Source of the DNA: Actinomycetes bacterium | GTDB taxonomy: Bacteria > Actinomycetota > Aquicultoria > CAJVYJ01 > JAUVQD01 | Assembly (NCBI GenBank): GCA_030598355.1 | Contig: JAUVQD010000043.1 | Location: 1-8,716, forward strand | DNA: 8,716 nt | Direction: 5' to 3' | In this document: piece by piece, positions 5,802 through 8,716 of the stretch | Numbering within the stretch: position 1 is the first letter of the stretch | Layout of the letters: every line of letters begins with the position of its first letter | Translations under genes and position numbers: made by a program | Notes under the pieces: generated by a model | Told to the model about the DNA's origin: nothing | Seen by the model: only the letters and a program-made list of their open reading frames with translations | The model's database searches: none

Positions 5802-5817
5802 CTCTCAAGCCTTTTTT
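5793..5817 (+). terminator. Rho-independent terminator of the metal-transporter genes, spanning both convergent stop codons
   Basis: CTTGA (5797-5801) pairs with TCAAG (5805-5809) around a CTC loop. After one bulged T (5796), A-G-G (5793-5795) pairs with C-C-T (5810-5812), and the run of six T is at 5812-5817. The stem contains the permease TGA (5799-5801) and the complement of the phoR TGA (5805-5807). It is oriented for plus-strand transcripts; no matching U-run follows it on the minus strand. The stem is short and bulged, so strength is uncertain. Confidence 0.55.
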
Positions 5818-7193
5818 GCCCGTGTCTTCTTGGGTGCAGATTTCTTCTTCGTTTTCTTAACTTCTGAGCGGGCCGGCAAAAGGACGGTGAATTTGCTGCC
5901 GACGCCGATGGTACTGGCAAGCTTGATTTTTCCATCGTGATTATCGATTACATGTTTGACGATTGATAAGCCCAGTCCTGTACCACCCGTCTTTCTCGAC
6001 CTCGCTTTATCGATACGATAGAACCTTTCAAATACCCGGCCAAGCTCACCGGCCGGCATACCTATCCCGGTATCAATTACCTCAAGTACGACAAACTGGC
6101 CATCGGCCTCGGTTTTTACTAATATGTCGCCACCGGTCTGAGTATAGTGAATGGCGTTTTCTATCAAGTTCCGTATCATCAACCTCAGTTGATCCCGGTT
6201 CCCATTTATCTTGGAGAGTCCTCTATCAAGTTCCGTCCGCAGCGATAGCCCTTTTTCCGCGGCTTGTTCAGTAAATCCGCTGACAACCTTTTTGGTCGTT
6301 GTTGACAGGGAGAGTTGCGTGAATATCGGCTTAATCTCCGGGGTCTCAAGTTGAGACAAGTCTAGTAGATCGCTGACGAGTTGGACCAGTAGCTTCGCTT
6401 CGCGAGAAAGTTTCTTCGAAAATCTTTTCGCGGCTTTTTCGTCAGCCCCAACACTATTGGCAAGTGAATCGGATAGAAGATTTATCCCGGCAACTGGAGT
6501 CTTCAGTTCATGCGAGACGTTGGCGACAAAATCGCGCCGGACGGTGTCAACGCGGTGACGGCCGGTAATATCCTGAAAAACAACCAGGACTGCCGACAGG
6601 TTGTCGGCGTCAAAGACGGGTAACGCCGCGACCCGAAGCCTAAGCTCCTTAGGTAAGAAAATGTCGATCTGAGCTTCTGCTTCTTCGCCTTTTTTAATTA
6701 CCTGCTTAATTAGTTTGCCTAGTTCATTGCTGTGTATAGAGTATACGAGGTGACGGCTGATCAGATCTTTTCTCGGCCTCTCAAAGATCTTCTCGGCGGC
6801 CGGGTTTACTAGCATCACGTGAGATTGCGGATCTATTAGAACAACGCCATCGCGCATGTTATCAAGTATAAGCTCAGCTTTTTGTTTATCTACTTCAAGC
6901 TGAGACAAGTTTTGCGTAAATTGATCGCGAGCTGAGTTTAAGGCGTCTGCTATGCTTGTCAGGTCGCTATTTGAAGTTGAGATCTCCCGTTTTTCTTCAG
7001 GCAGCAGTTTGACCCAGTCACGAATTTGATCATATGTCTGGTTCACTAAGAACCAAGACGAATTCGCGAAGATCCATCCGATTACGAGAGACAGAACCAA
7101 GAGCGGGAAGAACCCAAGATTATTAACAAACCAAACCAACCAGAACGCCGATAGCGCCGCTAGCATGTGAGTAACGAGTAATTTAAGTCTCAT
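5805..7193 (-). CDS. phoR: Phosphate-regulon-type sensor histidine kinase
   Basis: PhoR-type kinases phosphorylate the partner response regulator under phosphate limitation. The 462-residue protein has two hydrophobic helices (about 4-24 and 28-50) joined by only a few residues. This E. coli PhoR-like layout has no real sensor domain outside the cell, consistent with sensing through the Pst transporter/PhoU. A linker, then a PAS domain (about 104-210), precede the HisKA domain with phospho-acceptor H228 in VSHELKTP. The HATPase domain follows: N-box N342/N346, G1 DTGIG (374-378), F-box FERFYRID and G2 GGTGLGL (403-409). The last 17 residues are a lysine-rich tail (from about 446), unusual for the family. 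ATG 7193 overlaps the regulator's stop by 4 bp (ATGA), indicating translational coupling. Adjacent pstS supports the phosphate role. Confidence 0.93.
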   Translation of the reverse strand: MRLKLLVTHMLAALSAFWLVWFVNNLGFFPLLVLSLVIGWIFANSSWFLVNQTYDQIRDWVKLLPEEKREISTSNSDLTSIADALNSARDQFTQNLSQLEVDKQKAELILDNMRDGVVLIDPQSHVMLVNPAAEKIFERPRKDLISRHLVYSIHSNELGKLIKQVIKKGEEAEAQIDIFLPKELRLRVAALPVFDADNLSAVLVVFQDITGRHRVDTVRRDFVANVSHELKTPVAGINLLSDSLANSVGADEKAAKRFSKKLSREAKLLVQLVSDLLDLSQLETPEIKPIFTQLSLSTTTKKVVSGFTEQAAEKGLSLRTELDRGLSKINGNRDQLRLMIRNLIENAIHYTQTGGDILVKTEADGQFVVLEVIDTGIGMPAGELGRVFERFYRIDKARSRKTGGTGLGLSIVKHVIDNHDGKIKLASTIGVGSKFTVLLPARSEVKKTKKKSAPKKTRAKKA

Positions 7194-7888
7194 TCTTGCA
7201 ACCCCTTTGTTGTTAGTTCAAAACGATACCCTAAGCCGTGGATTGTGTGAATGAAATTATATTGAGAATTTTCTTCTACCTTTTTTCTTAGGCGCTGAAT
7301 GTGGACGTCCACCGTTCGTGACGAGCCTAAGAAATCATTGCCCCAAACCAGCGAAGTCAACTGTTGGCGGGAAAAAAGGACACCTGGATTGGATGCTAAG
7401 GTAACCAAGAGCTGCCATTCTTTCGGCCGGACTTTGACAGCTTGACCGTCAACAACGACTTCATGTTTGACGGAATCAATATCGACATCTCCGAACTTCA
7501 TGATCTCGTGGTCCGCGTCACCATTTGATTTGCGCCTCAGGTGCGCGCGGATTCGCGCGAGCAACTCCGCGAAGTCAAAAGGCTTAGTGATATAGTCGTC
7601 AGCTCCATCCGCCAACCCCTTCACTTTGTCGGAACTTGTGCCCAGGGCGGTTATCATAATAATCTGGACATCGCTGTTTACACGCCGCACCTTCCGGCAA
7701 ACGGAAAGCCCGTCTAGTTTTGGCAAAAGCAAGTCGAGCAAAATGAGGTCTGGCCGATTGGAGATAGCTTTATCAAGCCCCTCTTGCCCGTCTTTAGCTG
7801 TTGTTATGAGATAACCCTCGTTCTTTAAGTTGTATTCTAAAACCTCGCGGATGGTCGGGTCATCTTCAACAATCAAGATACTTTCCAT
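7190..7888 (-). CDS. phoP: OmpR/PhoB-family response regulator of the phosphate regulon
   Basis: This DNA-binding regulator is activated by PhoR and controls phosphate-starvation genes (called PhoB in Gram-negatives, PhoP in Gram-positives). The 232 residues comprise a receiver domain (about 1-118) with acidic pocket E8-D9-D10, phospho-acceptor D52 in LLDLLLP, T80 and K102 in TKPF. An OmpR-type winged helix follows (about 128-226), with recognition-helix region RTVDVHIQRLRKKVE and wing HTIHGLGYRF. ATG 7888 gives the usual ESILIVEDD beginning. The only G-rich sequence (GGTGGG) abuts the ATG directly, too close for a ribosome binding site. A perfect -10 lies 6 bp upstream, suggesting a leaderless message. 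It is first in a two-gene operon with phoR and divergent from pstS. The phosphate assignment, rather than another OmpR pathway, rests on pstS and the PHO-like repeats. Confidence 0.92.
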   Translation of the reverse strand: MESILIVEDDPTIREVLEYNLKNEGYLITTAKDGQEGLDKAISNRPDLILLDLLLPKLDGLSVCRKVRRVNSDVQIIMITALGTSSDKVKGLADGADDYITKPFDFAELLARIRAHLRRKSNGDADHEIMKFGDVDIDSVKHEVVVDGQAVKVRPKEWQLLVTLASNPGVLFSRQQLTSLVWGNDFLGSSRTVDVHIQRLRKKVEENSQYNFIHTIHGLGYRFELTTKGLQE

Positions 7889-7894
7889 CCCACC

Positions 7895-7922
7895 ATTATA
7901 AAGGCACCATTTATGATCACAA
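7895..7922 (-). promoter_or_regulatory. Promoter of phoP-phoR, positioned for a leaderless transcript
   Basis: On the minus strand TATAAT (7900 to 7895, 6/6) is preceded by TTGTGA (7922 to 7917, 4/6 to TTGACA) with a 16-bp spacer. Only six bases (GGTGGG) separate the -10 from the ATG of phoP, so transcription is expected to begin at or within one base of the start codon. The PHO-like repeats begin 17 bp upstream of the -35. Confidence 0.65.
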
Positions 7923-7939
7923 GGACACTGGTTTTCGGC

Positions 7940-7983
7940 GTTAACAAAATGTTTGCAAAACGTTTACTTTTGGTTTACCAACA
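7940..7983 (+). promoter_or_regulatory. Tandem PHO box: four 11-bp direct repeats between phoP and pstS
   Basis: Four units start exactly 11 bp apart: GTTAACA (7940), GTTTGCA (7951), GTTTACT (7962) and GTTTACC (7973), each followed by a 4-bp spacer. PhoP/PhoB proteins are known to bind 11-bp phased 7+4 direct repeats (GTTCACC-type in Streptomyces, CTGTCAT-type in E. coli, TTAACA-type in Bacillus). The orientation points towards pstS. In the E. coli layout the last unit replaces the -35, and a weak -10 (TAGTCT, 7989-7994) sits 9 bp after it. Two dimers of regulator could occupy the four units. The repeat phasing is seen directly; the binding protein is inferred from the flanking genes. Confidence 0.85.
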
Positions 7984-8030
7984 GGAATTAGTCTTCGGGT
8001 ACCGTTTGGCTAAGGCTTTAGACATTCTAG

Positions 8031-8716
8031 GTGGGAGGCAACGCGAAAAAACTGCTTATCGTTTGTAAATCAAGAAAACCCTTGTTTCTGGCGCTTTCTA
8101 CTGTTTTGGCATTGATGGTTTTCGGTTGCGCGCAAAGCGCCGGCGATGGTAAAGGATTGTCGGGCCGAGTCAAAATTGACGGCTCAAGCACCGTTTATCC
8201 GATAACCGAAGCGGTTAGCGAGGAATTCCAAAACGAAAATCGGGGCGTGCACGTGACTGTCGGGCTATCCGGAACGGGCGGTGGCTTTAAGAAGTTTGCT
8301 ACCGGAGAGACTGACGTTAGTAACGCTTCTCGAGCGATGAAAGATGAAGAAAAAGCTGAAGCTAAAGAAAACGGTATTGAATTTTTGGAGCTCAAAGTGG
8401 CTTTTGATGGTCTTTCCGTATTAGTTAATCCCGACAATCGTTTCGTTAATGACTTGACCAGCGCTGAGCTAAAGAAGATTTGGAATCGGGGTAGCCGTGT
8501 TAAAACCTGGCGGGATATTCGGCAGAGCTGGCCCGATAGGCGGATAAAACTTTTTGGACCCGGCACCGATTCGGGGACCTTCGACTACTTCACCAAAGCG
8601 ATCAACGGCCAGGAGGATGTCAGCCGAGCCGATTACACAGCCAGCGAGGATGACAACACTTTGGTCGTTGGAGTCGCCGGAGACAAGGATGCTCTAGGTT
8701 ATTTCGGATACGCTTA
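8031..8716 (+). CDS. pstS: Phosphate ABC transporter substrate-binding lipoprotein, 3' truncated by window edge
   Basis: PstS captures phosphate outside the membrane and delivers it to the PstCAB importer. The frame is open to the window end with about 228 codons visible. After a signal peptide (basic KSRK, then [16 protein letters not shown]), the lipobox cysteine is codon 33 (8127-8129), so the protein is probably lipid-anchored. Phosphate-site motifs are present: [29 protein letters not shown] and [12 protein letters not shown], with a conserved [21 protein letters not shown] end region. The start is uncertain. GTG 8031 is the only canonical codon before the signal peptide and follows a stop at 8028. 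The strong GGGAGG (8033-8038) would instead serve GCG 8043, directly before KKLLIV. A tandem PHO box upstream implies induction by phosphate starvation. pstC, pstA, pstB and phoU would be expected just beyond the window. Confidence 0.94.
   Translation, partial: MGGNAKKLLIVCKSRKPLFLALSTVLALMVFGCAQSAGDGKGLSGRVKIDGSSTVYPITEAVSEEFQNENRGVHVTVGLSGTGGGFKKFATGETDVSNASRAMKDEEKAEAKENGIEFLELKVAFDGLSVLVNPDNRFVNDLTSAELKKIWNRGSRVKTWRDIRQSWPDRRIKLFGPGTDSGTFDYFTKAINGQEDVSRADYTASEDDNTLVVGVAGDKDALGYFGYA

Noticed and set aside
8195..8566. Open frame antisense to pstS
   Set aside because: The plus strand clearly encodes PstS motifs; the antisense frame shows no family features.
1..8716. CRISPR arrays, tRNA or rRNA genes, integrases or prophage signs
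   Set aside because: None seen: there are no spaced repeat arrays, cloverleaf-like sequences or recombinase motifs. The only phased repeats are the four PHO-box units.

Overview
This is an ordinary-looking bacterial chromosome segment of moderate GC content. Coding density is high, strong GGAGG-type ribosome binding sites sit before several genes, and spacing is tight. Three signals lean towards a Gram-positive-type lineage: a GAAC-N4-GTTC (Bacillus/actinobacterial LexA-type) operator, 11-bp phased GTTTACC-like PHO boxes, and a promoter that appears to give a leaderless phoP/phoB message. A deep-branching uncultured Actinobacteriota, Bacillota or Chloroflexota member would fit, but the taxonomy is inference only.

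Left third, plus strand (1-3390). The 3' part of purN (GAR transformylase) is followed by purH (AICAR transformylase/IMP cyclohydrolase), which has its own candidate promoter. Next come a 65-residue two-helix membrane protein of unknown function and a GalT-like HIT-superfamily nucleotidylyltransferase.

Middle (3391-5801). An unrecognised Cys/His-containing small protein lies downstream of a perfect 14-bp palindrome. A short inverted-repeat unit follows that resembles REP or RAYT-associated repeats. Then a near-consensus sigma70 promoter, overlapped by a LexA/SOS-like box, drives a small PC4/YdbC-family ssDNA-binding protein. The ATPase and permease genes of a zinc/manganese-type ABC importer follow on the same strand without a binding-protein gene in the window. 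The permease start is problematic: canonical starts give a clipped first helix, so a lost base or a rare start codon is possible. The permease ends in a terminator hairpin that lies across the stop codons of two convergent genes only 3 bp apart.

Right third (5805-8716). The phosphate-starvation module is encoded here. The minus strand carries phoP/phoB (response regulator) and phoR (sensor kinase), overlapping by 4 bp. The divergent pstS (phosphate-binding lipoprotein) runs off the window end. Their shared 142-bp intergenic region holds four 11-bp phased repeats that look like a tandem PHO box, plus a consensus -10 placed 6 bp before the phoP ATG. The PhoR kinase, with almost no extracytoplasmic loop, would phosphorylate PhoP, which would bind the PHO box to control pstS and probably its own operon.

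The least expected signal is the SOS-like operator on the PC4-family gene. It suggests a DNA-damage-inducible ssDNA-binding protein, possibly co-transcribed with a metal importer.
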